35,810 nt of DNA, from positions 1 through 35,810 of the forward strand of contig CAYQTL010000047.1 in NCBI GenBank assembly GCA_964420405.1, given 5' to 3'. Position 1 is the stretch's first letter; every line of letters begins with the position of its first letter. The DNA comes from CAYQTL01 sp964420405 (GTDB taxonomy: Bacteria > Acidobacteriota > Thermoanaerobaculia > Thermoanaerobaculales > Sulfomarinibacteraceae). A program made the position numbers and the translations under genes. Positions 1 through 7,695 of the stretch are shown in pieces. The notes beneath the pieces were generated by a model, which made no database searches, was not told the origin of the DNA, and saw only the letters and a program-made list of their open reading frames with translations.

Positions 1-26
1 GAGGTTCGAGCTGCGGGACGTTGCGG

Positions 27-185
27 GCATGAGCACCTCCGGGTCGTGCATGCCCCCGTCACCAGCTCCCGGGGCGGGCGGGGTCACGGGTTTCCGGCGC
101 CGCGCCGGTCGCGAAGCGACCCTTGACGCCGCCCGCCCCGGGAGCTATTCGTCAGGCCTTCCCGCACGACCCGGAGGTGGTCATG
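27..185. repeat. Large nested inverted repeat (REPIN-like or structured RNA)
   Basis: A perfect 18-bp inverted repeat pairs 64-81 with 129-146. Outside it, 27-49 pairs with 163-185 with a single mismatch. Inside the loop are smaller palindromes, for example GGTCGC-GAA-GCGACC near 107-121. The result is one long imperfect stem with internal hairpins, about 160 bp overall. No credible coding frame covers it. Paired inverted hairpins of this kind resemble REPIN or REP doublets, or a structured transcript. No transposase is adjacent. Confidence 0.7.
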
Positions 186-230
186 CCCCGCGACCCCGCG
201 GCGACTTCCGCCACCCCGGTCGCCACCGCC

Positions 231-310
231 GCTGACGCTGACGCTGCCCTCTGACGCTGCCCTCTGACGCTGACGCTGCCACCTGTCGCTGACCCTGTCG
301 CTGACGCTGT
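231..310. repeat. CTGACG-type short tandem repeat
   Basis: A degenerate tandem array built from CTGACG hexamers. It includes a 13-bp unit (ACGCTGCCCTCTG) present twice back to back at 241-253 and 254-266, followed by decayed copies up to 310. It lies in a gene-free stretch (1-510). The rest of that stretch (311-467) shows nothing I can assign. Confidence 0.75.
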
Positions 311-467
311 GAGGATGGCGGGAGTCGGTGGGCGGGAGCCGGGCTGCGGGAACCCGGGGTCGGGGGGCGGGGCGCGGGTACCGGTGCTGCTCGATGACGC
401 GGACCGGACCCGCGACCCACCTCCGTGCCTTCACGCCTTCGAACCTGCCCTGTCCACCCTCCCGGTC

Positions 468-497
468 CGTTCCACCTCGCCGGTGGCCGGTGGAACG
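468..497 (-). terminator. Hairpin downstream of the Dabb gene
   Basis: A perfect 9-bp stem (468-476 with 489-497) with a 12-base loop lies 13 bases past the stop of the minus-strand gene ending at 511. It has no T-run, so intrinsic termination is only plausible. Confidence 0.4.
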
Positions 498-510
498 TGC
501 CGACGCCAGC

Positions 511-810
511 TCAGCCCTCGAAGTTGAAAGCCGCCAGCTCGGCGCAGCGCGGGCGCAGGTACTCGTCCACGTAGGTCCGGTGGTCGGGGTGGACACGGTA
601 GGGCTCGACGTGGTCCAGCGAACCGAAACGGATCGTGAGGGCCACGTCCCAGCTGTCGGCGGTGGCGTCGTCGGCCGCGGTCGCCACCTCGACGCCGGTG
701 ACGCCGGGAAGCCGTTCGAGCACGACCCTGCTGTGGGCCGCCACGTCGTGCCGCCCGTCGGGGGTCCGGACCGGTTCGGCGAGCTTGAGCAGGACGATGC
801 GGGTGATCAT
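511..810 (-). CDS. Dabb (stress-responsive alpha/beta barrel) domain protein
   Basis: A 99-residue protein that is essentially one Dabb domain, a ferredoxin-like alpha/beta fold that dimerises into a barrel. Family features seen are the N-terminal strand MITRIVLLKL, a central helix with LERLPGV, the DVALTIRF strand, and the C-terminal HPDHRTYVDEYLRP segment, which is the usual 'HP.H..f...' signature. Dabb proteins are small cytoplasmic proteins, stress-linked or enzymatic in some lineages, so no specific reaction can be assigned. The ATG start is preceded by AGGAGG at good spacing. The gene is transcribed alone toward a hairpin at 468-497. Confidence 0.85.
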   Translation of the reverse strand: MITRIVLLKLAEPVRTPDGRHDVAAHSRVVLERLPGVTGVEVATAADDATADSWDVALTIRFGSLDHVEPYRVHPDHRTYVDEYLRPRCAELAAFNFEG

Positions 811-861
811 GGGGCCTCCTGGTCGTCTCGACGTCGACTCGATTGCCGATGCCGGTTCGGT

Positions 862-884
862 CCGATCCCGATCCCGTTCCCGAT
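862..884. repeat. ATCCCG-type dispersed repeat, copy A
   Basis: A 23-bp stretch of ATCCCG hexamers, with one ATCCCG-to-TTCCCG change, lies between the Dabb gene and the hemerythrin gene. The identical 23-mer recurs at 5154-5176 and, inverted, at 5348-5370. All lie outside coding sequence. Confidence 0.8.
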
Positions 885-991
885 GGCGTCCCTCGGGTAC
901 TGGACGGCGGCTGTCTCGCTGACTGGAGTCGGGCAGGTCGAAGACCGGACCGGGATCGGAGGATGGACCGGAATCTCGCCCGCCACCGCGC

Positions 992-1627
992 TCACCCTTC
1001 GTCGAGGGACCGGTGGTACAGGCGCTCCCAGTCCGACCACCACTCCTTCTCGATACCGCCGCAGGTCACGGCGAAAGCCGAGCAGGCGATGCAGCCGGCC
1101 CCACGCACCACGTCGGGATCGTCGGCGGGGGGCCAGCGCTCGAGCAGCGGCTCGACACCGCGCCATGCGGCGGCAGCGCCGTCGTCGGGCGGCGGCGCCT
1201 CGAGCTCGGCGACGCCGGCGCGGCGAAGTCGCGCCGCCGCCTCGGGCAGCAGCACCGTCTGCTCCTTGTCGACGTGCTCCCAGAGGTGGTGGACGAGCTC
1301 GCGGACCCGGTCGGAGCGCTCATCGTCGCCGGCCTCCTCGACCCGGTGGGTGAGCGTCGCCGCCGTCCGGTGGTCCTCCTCCAGCACCGCGAGCGGGCCA
1401 CGGTCGGCAGGGACCTCCGCGTGCCCGACCAGGGCCGGGAACAGCACCTCCTCCTCGAGCCGGTGGTGCCGGCCGGACACGAACCGGCGCAGGAACTCCA
1501 GGTACCTGTCGAGGGCCGCGGGATCACGGTCCGGGTCCCGGCTCCAGGCGAGCAGGGACCCCGCCACCGCGTCGATCCGCTCGTGCTCTCGGTCGAGCAC
1601 CTCGACGACCTGCTGCGTGACGCTCAT
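992..1627 (-). CDS. Hemerythrin HHE-domain protein with cysteine-containing tail
   Basis: A 211-residue cytoplasmic protein with one hemerythrin-like four-helix domain at about residues 8-138. Candidate di-iron ligands are His15 in REHE, His54/His55 with Glu58/Glu59 in HHRLEEE, His86 in EEDH and His118 in EHVDKEQ. Such proteins bind O2, NO or iron, and substrate and role cannot be fixed from sequence. Residues 150-211 form an extra tail with Cys179, Cys182 and Cys189 and several Trp, not part of the usual domain. The ATG start overlaps the stop of the upstream gamma-glutamyltranspeptidase (ATGA), so the two are translationally coupled. This suggests a shared link to thiol or redox metabolism. 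Confidence 0.85.
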   Translation of the reverse strand: MSVTQQVVEVLDREHERIDAVAGSLLAWSRDPDRDPAALDRYLEFLRRFVSGRHHRLEEEVLFPALVGHAEVPADRGPLAVLEEDHRTAATLTHRVEEAGDDERSDRVRELVHHLWEHVDKEQTVLLPEAAARLRRAGVAELEAPPPDDGAAAAWRGVEPLLERWPPADDPDVVRGAGCIACSAFAVTCGGIEKEWWSDWERLYHRSLDEG

Positions 1628-3351
1628 GGCGCCTCCGCGAAGGCTGCCCGCGCGGCTTCCGGCAGGGCGGGGGTGGCGGCCGCGGCGCCCGGCCCGCGCG
1701 GATCCGCCGCCGCCTCGACGACGCCGTCGGCCCACCGGCGGACGGCGTGGACCTCGCCCATCTCTCCGCGCGCCACGATCGAGTGGCCGCGCCGCTCGAG
1801 CTCGGCGCGGACCTCGGGCGACAGGGCGCCCGCCTCGGCGTCGATGCGGTCGGGCCGCCACTGGTGGTGGATCCGGGGCCGGTCGACCGCCTCCTGGAGG
1901 CCGTCGCCGTCCACCAGGGTCGACAGCAGGACCTGGACGGTCGCGGTCGGGATCCGCGAGCCTCCGGGCGAACCCAGTGCGATGACCTCGTCGCCACGCC
2001 ACGCCACCGTCGGCGACATGGAGGACAGCATGCGCTTGCCGGGTCCGACCGCGTTGGCCTCGCCCTGGACGAGGCCGTACAGGTTGGCGCGACCGGGGGC
2101 GGCGGCAAAGTCGTCCATCTCGTTGTTGAGCAGGAAGCCCGCCTCCGGGACCAGCAGGCCGCAACCGAAGCTGCCGTTCAGGGTCGTGGTGAGGCTCACC
2201 GTGCCGCCGTCGGCATCCACCACCGACAGGTGGGTGGTGTCCGCCGGCTCGGCAGCCGGAGCCCAGCACGCCACCCGGTCCGACGGCGTCGCGCGGACCG
2301 GGTCGACCGACGCGGAACGCCGGTCGAGCCAGCCGGGGTCGAGCAGCTCCCGCGGCCCCGCGAGTGTCGTGGCGGGATCGCCGAGGAGGTACCGGTCGGC
2401 GTACGCCCGCCGCCATGCCTCGGCCAGCAGGTGGGCGCGATCGGCGCCGGGCCGGGCCAGCCGGCTCCAGCCGAGGCGCTCCAGCAGGCCGGTGGTCTGG
2501 GCGAGGATGATCCCCCCGGAGGAGGGCAACGGCATCGAGGCCACGCTCCAGCCGGCGAGCTCGAAAAGGACCGGCGACCGCCACACGGGCCGGTAGGCCG
2601 CCATGTCGGCCGCCGCGAGGACGCCGCCATGGCGCCGGGACACCGTCTCGACCGCCGCGGCCACCGGGCCTCGGGTGATCGCCTCCGGTCCACGCTCGGC
2701 GTACGCGGCGAGGACCGCCGCCAGCGCCGGCAGCCGCATGAGCGCTCCTGGCGCTGGGGCCGCGCCGCCCGGCATCCACACCCGGGAGGTCTCGGGGAAG
2801 CGGCCGAGCAGGTCGGCCGCCGCGGCGACCTCCCGCGACAGCCGGTCGGTGACGACGAAGCCGTCGCGGGCGAGGCGGAGCGCCGGCGCCACCACCCGCG
2901 GCCACGGCAGCTGACCGTACCGCCGGTGCAGCTCGGCCAGACCCGCCGGCGAGCCCGGAACGCCGGCCGCGAGCGGCCCGACCAGCGAGCGCTCGCTCTC
3001 CGGCTCGCCGTCGGAGCCGAGGTACATGTCCCGTGTCGCGGCCCGGGGCGCCACCTCCCGGAAGTCGAGGGTCGTGACCTCGCCCCGCAGCCGGACCACT
3101 GCGAACCCACCCCCGCCGAGGTTGCCCGCCTGGGGGTGGACCACGGCGAGGGCGAGCGCCACCGCCACCGCGGCGTCGGCCGCGTTCCCGCCCGCCTCGA
3201 GCACCTCGATCCCGGCGGCCGTGGCGGCAGGGGCGGCGCTCGCCACGGCGCCGCCCGAGCCGCGCACCGGTGCCGGTCCGCTGGCGGGGAGGGGCGCGGA
3301 GACGAGCAGGACGGCGAGTGAGGTTCCGGCGAGGGTGCGGCGCCACGACAT
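1624..3351 (-). CDS. ggt: Gamma-glutamyltranspeptidase, exported
   Basis: A 575-residue Ntn-hydrolase that cleaves gamma-glutamyl bonds of glutathione and related peptides, normally in the periplasm. The N-terminus has a signal peptide (RR, then SLAVLLVSAPLPASG). The family segments LEAGGNAADAAVA (about 51-63), GNLGGGGF (77-83) and LDFRE (95-99) are present. The autocatalytic cleavage site is DTTHLS, with Thr372 as predicted nucleophile. PGKRMLSSMSP and the C-terminal GSPGGSRI motif follow. Length is normal for the family. The ATG has no Shine-Dalgarno, and a TACACT hexamer lies 7 bases upstream (3359-3364), so the message may be leaderless. It is followed directly by the hemerythrin gene. 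Confidence 0.93.
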   Translation of the reverse strand: MSWRRTLAGTSLAVLLVSAPLPASGPAPVRGSGGAVASAAPAATAAGIEVLEAGGNAADAAVAVALALAVVHPQAGNLGGGGFAVVRLRGEVTTLDFREVAPRAATRDMYLGSDGEPESERSLVGPLAAGVPGSPAGLAELHRRYGQLPWPRVVAPALRLARDGFVVTDRLSREVAAAADLLGRFPETSRVWMPGGAAPAPGALMRLPALAAVLAAYAERGPEAITRGPVAAAVETVSRRHGGVLAAADMAAYRPVWRSPVLFELAGWSVASMPLPSSGGIILAQTTGLLERLGWSRLARPGADRAHLLAEAWRRAYADRYLLGDPATTLAGPRELLDPGWLDRRSASVDPVRATPSDRVACWAPAAEPADTTHLSVVDADGGTVSLTTTLNGSFGCGLLVPEAGFLLNNEMDDFAAAPGRANLYGLVQGEANAVGPGKRMLSSMSPTVAWRGDEVIALGSPGGSRIPTATVQVLLSTLVDGDGLQEAVDRPRIHHQWRPDRIDAEAGALSPEVRAELERRGHSIVARGEMGEVHAVRRWADGVVEAAADPRGPGAAAATPALPEAARAAFAEAP

Positions 3352-3358
3352 GGCGGCG

Positions 3359-3364
3359 AGTGTA
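3359..3364 (-). promoter_or_regulatory. Candidate leaderless -10 element of ggt
   Basis: TACACT on the minus strand, separated by 7 bases from the ggt ATG. No Shine-Dalgarno and no recognisable -35 are present. Confidence 0.45.
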
Positions 3365-3412
3365 GCAAGGGGCGGACCGCGCAGCCGGCCGGGCACCCCT
3401 CCGGTTTCCGGT

Positions 3413-3435
3413 TCCGATCCCGATCCCGATCCCGA
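3413..3435. repeat. ATCCCG-type dispersed repeat
   Basis: Three near-perfect ATCCCG hexamers lie in the divergent intergenic region between ggt and the TerB-like gene. They belong to the same family as 862-884 and 5154-5176. Confidence 0.7.
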
Positions 3436-3629
3436 CGTGAGCGTCCGCTCCGGCAGGGCGGCGGTCCACCCGTCGCCGAAAAATGGCGACCGTCCTGCAA
3501 CCCGCGGGGGACGACGCTGACGCCGCGTCGGGAACGGACGAGGGCACGGATGCGGACGCGGGAGGGGGCGACCGGGGCAGAACCCGCGCCCCCGAGGATC
3601 CGTAGATCGTCCCTGTGGGAGACGACAGC

Positions 3630-4103
3630 ATGCACACCTCGACGACGCCGTCGCCGTCCGGAGACGCAGTCCGCACGCTGCGCCGGACCGTCCGCCAGCT
3701 CGAGACCCTGGATGGCTCAACCGCCCGCTATCTCGAGTCCCTCGCCTTCGTGCTGACCCGGGTCGCACAGGCCGACCGGCGGCTGCCCGAGGCGGAGATC
3801 CGGGAGATGGAGCGGATCCTCGTCGAGGAGGCCGCCCTCGAGCCCGAGCTCGCGGTGCTGGCGGTGGAGATCGCCCGCCACCGCCGGGCGGTGGCCGACT
3901 GCGCGACCGCCTACCGCGCCAGCCGCCGTCTGCGCGAGAGCGCCGACCGCGACCGGCTGCTCGAGTGCCTGACGGCCGTCGCAGCGGCCGACGGGGAGCT
4001 GCACCGTGACGAGCTCGCCGCGATCCTGCAGGTCGCCGCCGAGCTCGGCCTGTCGGGCGACGACGTGCGCCGGATCGTGGACCGCGCACGCAACCGCGTC
4101 TGA
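3630..4103 (+). CDS. TerB-like (tellurite-resistance fold) protein
   Basis: A 157-residue, mostly helical, acidic cytoplasmic protein. It shows two repeated TerB/DjlA-like segments. The first is around FVLTRVAQADRRLPEAEIREM (residues 40-60), the second around LTAVAAADGELHRDELAAI. The repeated 'aDg.l...E...i' pattern is the metal-binding helix pair of the TerB fold. The function of most TerB-domain proteins is unknown, and tellurite resistance should not be assumed. ATG at 3630 is preferred because GGGAG lies 9 bases before it; a GTG at 3615 is also in frame. It precedes nifU by 80 bases on the same strand. Confidence 0.7.
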   Translation: MHTSTTPSPSGDAVRTLRRTVRQLETLDGSTARYLESLAFVLTRVAQADRRLPEAEIREMERILVEEAALEPELAVLAVEIARHRRAVADCATAYRASRRLRESADRDRLLECLTAVAAADGELHRDELAAILQVAAELGLSGDDVRRIVDRARNRV

Positions 4104-4183
4104 CGGCCGCGGAAGCCCGCACGGACGGTTTCAGGTAACATTCGTCCCCGCGCTCCGCTCCGCGGGCGCGAGCGGGGGCGAGG

Positions 4184-5143
4184 ATGACCTGGAACTACAG
4201 CAAGAAGACCACCGAGCTGTTCATGAACGCGGTCCAGGGCGGACCGGGCAGCCACCTCGGCGAGATCGAGGACGCCGACGGGTTCGGCGAGCACGGCTCC
4301 ATCGCGTGCGGCGACGCCCTGCGGTTCACCTTCCGGGTCGAGCGGCACCCGACCGACCCCCTGCGGGACCGGATCACCGAGGCGCGCTACCTGACCTTCG
4401 GCTGCACCTCGGCGATCGCCGCCTCCGAGGCGCTGTGCGCGATCATCGAGCAGGGTGACTTCACGCCGATCGAGGCGCTGCGGATCACCAACGAGGACAT
4501 CGTGCGCTTCCTCGAAGGTCTGCCGCAGGCCAAGATCCACTGCTCGGTGATGGGGGCGGAGGCGCTCGAGGCGGCGGTCTTCAACTGGGCACAGAAGCGC
4601 GGTGTGGACCTCGCCGAGCTCGGCATCGACATCCGCCGCGAGGAGCAGGAGGAAGGCCGGGTCGTGTGCAAGTGCTTCGGCCTGACCGAGCCGTACCTCA
4701 AGCGCAAGATCACCGAGCTCGAGCTGCGGACCATCGCCGAGGTCACCAATGCCGTCAAGGCGGGCGGCGCCTGCATGGCGTGCCACCACACCCCGGGCGG
4801 GCTGCAGGACCTGCTCGACGACGTGTGGGGGCCGCGGCCGACCAGCTTCAAGGAGCTGCCCGTGCTGCCCATGGCCCGCGTCCCGGCGAGGCCTCCGTCA
4901 GACGGGATGTCGCCCTACAAGTTCTCCAAGGAGGTCGAGCGGGTGCTCGACGAGCAGGTCCGGCCCCAGCTCGCCAGGGACGGCGGCGACCTCGAGATCG
5001 TCGACATCAAGGACATGATCGTCTACGCCCGCTTCACCGGCGCCTGCGCGAGCTGCGTCGGCTCCGCCCGCACCCTCAAGATGCTCGTCGAGCAGGCGCT
5101 GAAGGACCACATCGACCAGCGCGTCCGCGTCGTCGAGGTGTAG
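4184..5143 (+). CDS. nifU: NifU iron-sulfur cluster scaffold, three-domain form
   Basis: A 319-residue NIF-type scaffold on which [Fe-S] clusters are built before transfer to apoproteins. Three domains are visible. An IscU-like N-domain carries Cys42 with Asp44, Cys74 and Cys120. A central BFD-like domain holds a permanent [2Fe-2S] cluster via Cys162, Cys164, Cys197 and Cys200, with the same internal spacing as Azotobacter NifU. The C-terminal Nfu domain has Cys288-x-x-Cys291. It is followed 310 bases later by nifS, its sulfur donor. No nitrogenase genes are present, so it probably serves general cluster assembly, as in Helicobacter-type bacteria. A TAACAT hexamer at 4136-4141 may be the -10. 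Confidence 0.95.
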   Translation: MTWNYSKKTTELFMNAVQGGPGSHLGEIEDADGFGEHGSIACGDALRFTFRVERHPTDPLRDRITEARYLTFGCTSAIAASEALCAIIEQGDFTPIEALRITNEDIVRFLEGLPQAKIHCSVMGAEALEAAVFNWAQKRGVDLAELGIDIRREEQEEGRVVCKCFGLTEPYLKRKITELELRTIAEVTNAVKAGGACMACHHTPGGLQDLLDDVWGPRPTSFKELPVLPMARVPARPPSDGMSPYKFSKEVERVLDEQVRPQLARDGGDLEIVDIKDMIVYARFTGACASCVGSARTLKMLVEQALKDHIDQRVRVVEV

Positions 5144-5153
5144 CGGGACCGCT

Positions 5154-5370
5154 CCGATCCCGATCCCGTTCCCGATCCCGGTGGCGCAAACCGGCTCGAC
5201 CTCCGGCACACGGTCGGCGGGCATCGGTTGGGGAACCGGGAACGTCGGCTGGCCGCTGACCGGGTTTCCACCTCCCACCCGACCTCGTCTCCGACGATGC
5301 TGGTTGGTTCGTGCCCGGCGATCGGAGGGTCGACACGAGCAGATCACATCGGGAACGGGATCGGGATCGG
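5154..5370. repeat. Inverted pair of ATCCCG-type repeats between nifU and nifS
   Basis: An ATCCCG-type 23-mer at 5154-5176 is repeated exactly in reverse complement at 5348-5370, with 171 bp between them. Further GATCGG hexamers continue to about 5407. The arms could pair in an RNA spanning most of the 310-bp nifU-nifS gap. I see no gene in this gap (5144-5453). The 23-mer is identical to the copy at 862-884. Confidence 0.8.
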
Positions 5371-5429
5371 GATCGGGATCGGAGGTGGCCTTGATCGGGA
5401 TCGGAGGAAGACCAGAACCACGGACCGAT

Positions 5430-5435
5430 TACACT
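5430..5435 (+). promoter_or_regulatory. Candidate -10 of nifS
   Basis: TACACT stands 18 bases before the nifS ATG, with GGAGG between. The -35 is not recognisable. It would let nifS be transcribed independently of nifU. Confidence 0.35.
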
Positions 5436-5453
5436 GGCGGCTCGGAGGCCGTC

Positions 5454-6698
5454 ATGCCCGTGATCTACCTCGACAACAACGCCACCACCCGGGTCGCGCC
5501 CGAGGTGGTCGAGGCGATGATGCCGTACCTCACCGAGCAGTACTTCAACCCCAGCTCCATGTACGAGCCGGCGGAGGGCCCGGCCGCGGCGGTGCGGTCG
5601 GCGCGCGCGACCATCGCGGGCCACCTCGGCGCCCGCCCGAACGAGATCCTGTTCACCTCCTGCGCCACCGAGAGCAACAACACCGCCATCCTGGGAACCA
5701 TCGCCGCCAATCCCGAGCGGCGGCACGTCCTCACCACCGCGGTCGAGCACCCAGCGGTGTACGAGGTCGCCAAGGACCTCGGCCGCCGCGGCCTCGATGT
5801 CGAGCTGCTGCCGGTCGACCGCAGTGGCCGCCTCGACATCACGGAGCTGGTCCGCCGGCTGCGGCCGGACACCTTGCTGGTGTCGGTGATGCACGCCAAC
5901 AACGAGACCGGGGTGGTGTTCCCCGTCGCCGAGGTGGCGCGGATCGCCAAGGAGACGGATCCCGGGATCGTGGTCCATACCGACGCCACCCAGACCGCCG
6001 GCAAGCTCAGGATCGACCTCTCCGGCGAGCTCAGGAACGTGGACCTGCTCTCGCTCTCGGGTCACAAGCTCCACGCGCCGAAGGGAATCGGCGCTCTCTT
6101 CGTCCGCCGCGGCACCCCCTGCCGGCCGTTCATGCTCGGCGGCCACCAGGAGGACGGACGCCGGGCCGGAACCGAGAACGTCCCCTACGTCGTCGGCCTC
6201 GCGACCGCCCTCGACCTCGCGATGAGGACGCTCGACCAGGACGAGCCGCGCATCCGCGGGCTGCGCGACCGCCTGGAGCACGCTCTCCTCGCGCGGATCC
6301 CGTACGTCGAGGTCAACGGCGCCGGCGCCGAGCGGCTCGACAACACCGTCAACCTCAGCTGCCACTTCATCGAGGGCGAGGGGATCCTGTACCAGCTCTC
6401 CTCCTACGGCATCTGCGCCTCCTCAGGCTCGGCGTGCACGTCGGGCTCGCTCGAGCCGTCGCACGTGCTGCGCGCGATGGGAGTGCCGTTCACGGCGATC
6501 CACGGCTCGACCCGGTTCAGCCTCAGCCGGTACACCACCGACGCCGAGATCGAGCGCGTCGTCGAGGTGTTCCCACAGATCGTCGCCAGCCTGCGGCGGC
6601 TGTCGCCGTACTGGAACCCGACCGCCGACCGCCCCCGAGCCGAGGCCCTGGCGATGCTCGAGCAGACCGCCATGCCGGCCTCCCACGGCGGCACGTGA
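5454..6698 (+). CDS. nifS: Cysteine desulfurase, NifS type
   Basis: A 414-residue PLP enzyme that takes sulfur from L-cysteine as a persulfide and passes it to NifU. The N-terminal YLDNNATT motif is present. His99 (EHP), Asp177 (TDATQ) and Gln180 contact PLP. Lys205 in LSGHKLHAPKG forms the Schiff base, and Cys328 in SSGSACTSGS is the persulfide cysteine. The short active-site loop and the NifU partner place it in the NifS/IscS group rather than SufS. GGAGG precedes the ATG. The stop overlaps a GTG start for a small membrane protein (GTGA), so the downstream gene is coupled. Confidence 0.95.
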   Translation: MPVIYLDNNATTRVAPEVVEAMMPYLTEQYFNPSSMYEPAEGPAAAVRSARATIAGHLGARPNEILFTSCATESNNTAILGTIAANPERRHVLTTAVEHPAVYEVAKDLGRRGLDVELLPVDRSGRLDITELVRRLRPDTLLVSVMHANNETGVVFPVAEVARIAKETDPGIVVHTDATQTAGKLRIDLSGELRNVDLLSLSGHKLHAPKGIGALFVRRGTPCRPFMLGGHQEDGRRAGTENVPYVVGLATALDLAMRTLDQDEPRIRGLRDRLEHALLARIPYVEVNGAGAERLDNTVNLSCHFIEGEGILYQLSSYGICASSGSACTSGSLEPSHVLRAMGVPFTAIHGSTRFSLSRYTTDAEIERVVEVFPQIVASLRRLSPYWNPTADRPRAEALAMLEQTAMPASHGGT

Positions 6699-7216
6699 CC
6701 TGGGCGCTGGTCGCGGCGGCGGCCGCCGCGGTGGCGGTGCTGGCGGCGATCTGGTGGTCCCGCCTGCCGTGGTCGGAGAAGGGGCTGGACCGGCGCGAGG
6801 TCGGCGAGCGGATCCGCACGGTGCTGCTGTCCTGCGAGCCCGGCGCCGCGGCCGTGTGCCGCCACGAGGGCTCGGAGGTGGAGCTGCGCTGCGTGCTCGA
6901 GGAGGCCGCCGGCGAGGAGGTGGCGTTCGTGTTCCGCATCCCGCGTACGACGTGGTCGGCCGGGCTCGACGGGCGGTACCCGCAGGCCGGCGACGACGGT
7001 CCGCTGGAGGTCGCGGCGACCGCTCCCCTCGGGAGGGCGCACGCCGCCGCCGCCGAGCTGTTCGCGGCCCTCGCCGCCGAGCTCGGCCTCGGGGAGGACG
7101 CCCGCTTCCGGGTCCACGTGGAGGGCCACTGCTCGGGTCCCCGGGCGCGCGCCTTCCTCCGGCGGGTCGGATCGGGTAGGCTGCAGGGCCCAGTGCGAAC
7201 GGGAGGCGACCCATGA
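6695..7216 (+). CDS. Small membrane-anchored protein of unknown function
   Basis: A 173-residue protein that I do not recognise. It opens with one hydrophobic helix (residues about 2-22, Ala/Val rich, ending in WW). The remainder is a soluble alpha/beta domain with cysteines near residues 47, 55 and 64. The C-terminus is basic. The topology suggests a periplasmic or cell-surface domain on a single N-terminal anchor, with no cleavage site that I trust. The GTG start overlaps the nifS stop by 4 bases and its own stop overlaps the next start (ATGA). It sits in one translational chain with nifS, but a link to Fe-S metabolism is only inferred from position. Confidence 0.7.
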   Translation: MTWALVAAAAAAVAVLAAIWWSRLPWSEKGLDRREVGERIRTVLLSCEPGAAAVCRHEGSEVELRCVLEEAAGEEVAFVFRIPRTTWSAGLDGRYPQAGDDGPLEVAATAPLGRAHAAAAELFAALAAELGLGEDARFRVHVEGHCSGPRARAFLRRVGSGRLQGPVRTGGDP

Positions 7217-7662
7217 GGATCCGTCCGCGAGCCGGCGTCGGCGACATCGAGCTCGGCATGACCCGGGACGAGGCGCGCCGCACCCTCGGCGAGCCGGAAC
7301 GCAGCGACCGGGTGACGGTCGAGGGCACCGACTGGGTCGAGTGGCACTACGACTCGAAGGGGTTCTCCGTCTACTTCGACGGCGACGAGGACTACCGTCT
7401 CGTCACCGCCGACGTGGACCACCCAGAGCTCGAGCTGGAGGGGTTCCGTCCGATCGGCGCCGACCTCGAGACCGTGACCGAGGCGCTGGGCGAGCTCGGC
7501 GAGTGGCAGCTCGTCGAGGAGCTGACCGAGGGCGGTCGCTCGGCCTATGAGCTTGTCGGCACCGAGCTCTGGTTCTGGTTCGAGAACGGCCGCTGCGACT
7601 CGGTCCAGGTGTCCGCCGCCTGGGACGAGGACGACGAGGACGAGGAGGACGAGGACGACTGA
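7213..7662 (+). CDS. Acidic small protein of unknown function
   Basis: A 149-residue cytoplasmic protein. The N-terminal segment (DIELGMTRDEARRTLGEPE) resembles the helix-turn segment found in BamE-like and several DUF small proteins ('G.t..ev...lG.P'). It is followed by strands rich in Trp, Tyr and Asp (VEWHYDSKGFSVYFDGDEDYR). The last 14 residues are nearly all Asp and Glu. I do not assign a function. The ATG overlaps the preceding stop, and GGGAGG is 6 bases before it. A TAGGCT hexamer at 7177-7182 could add a separate promoter. Confidence 0.7.
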   Translation: MRIRPRAGVGDIELGMTRDEARRTLGEPERSDRVTVEGTDWVEWHYDSKGFSVYFDGDEDYRLVTADVDHPELELEGFRPIGADLETVTEALGELGEWQLVEELTEGGRSAYELVGTELWFWFENGRCDSVQVSAAWDEDDEDEEDEDD

Positions 7663-7683
7663 GCCGAGCGCGGCGGAGTGGGG

Positions 7684-7689
7684 TAGGCT
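7684..7689 (+). promoter_or_regulatory. Candidate leaderless -10 element of the M14 peptidase gene
   Basis: TAGGCT ends 6 bases before the ATG at 7696. No Shine-Dalgarno is present. Confidence 0.45.
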
Positions 7690-7695
7690 GCGGCC

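Noticed and set aside
992..3676. Very long open frames opposite or offset to real genes (for example an 894-codon frame here, and similar ones at 5076-6365, 6523-9432 and 30624-32714)
   Set aside because: They are low-complexity Arg/Pro/Ala translations caused by high G+C. Only their parts in the true frame (such as hemerythrin) match families.
3630..4103. Tellurite-resistance gene
   Set aside because: The TerB fold occurs in many proteins of unknown role, and no terC, D, E or Z neighbour is present.
862..5407. ATCCCG repeats as a CRISPR array or telomere
   Set aside because: There is no regular spacer structure and no cas gene, and the copies are scattered in short blocks between ordinary genes.
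4184..6698. Nitrogen-fixation cluster
   Set aside because: No nifH, D, K, E, N or B is present. NifU and NifS alone serve general Fe-S assembly in many non-fixing bacteria.
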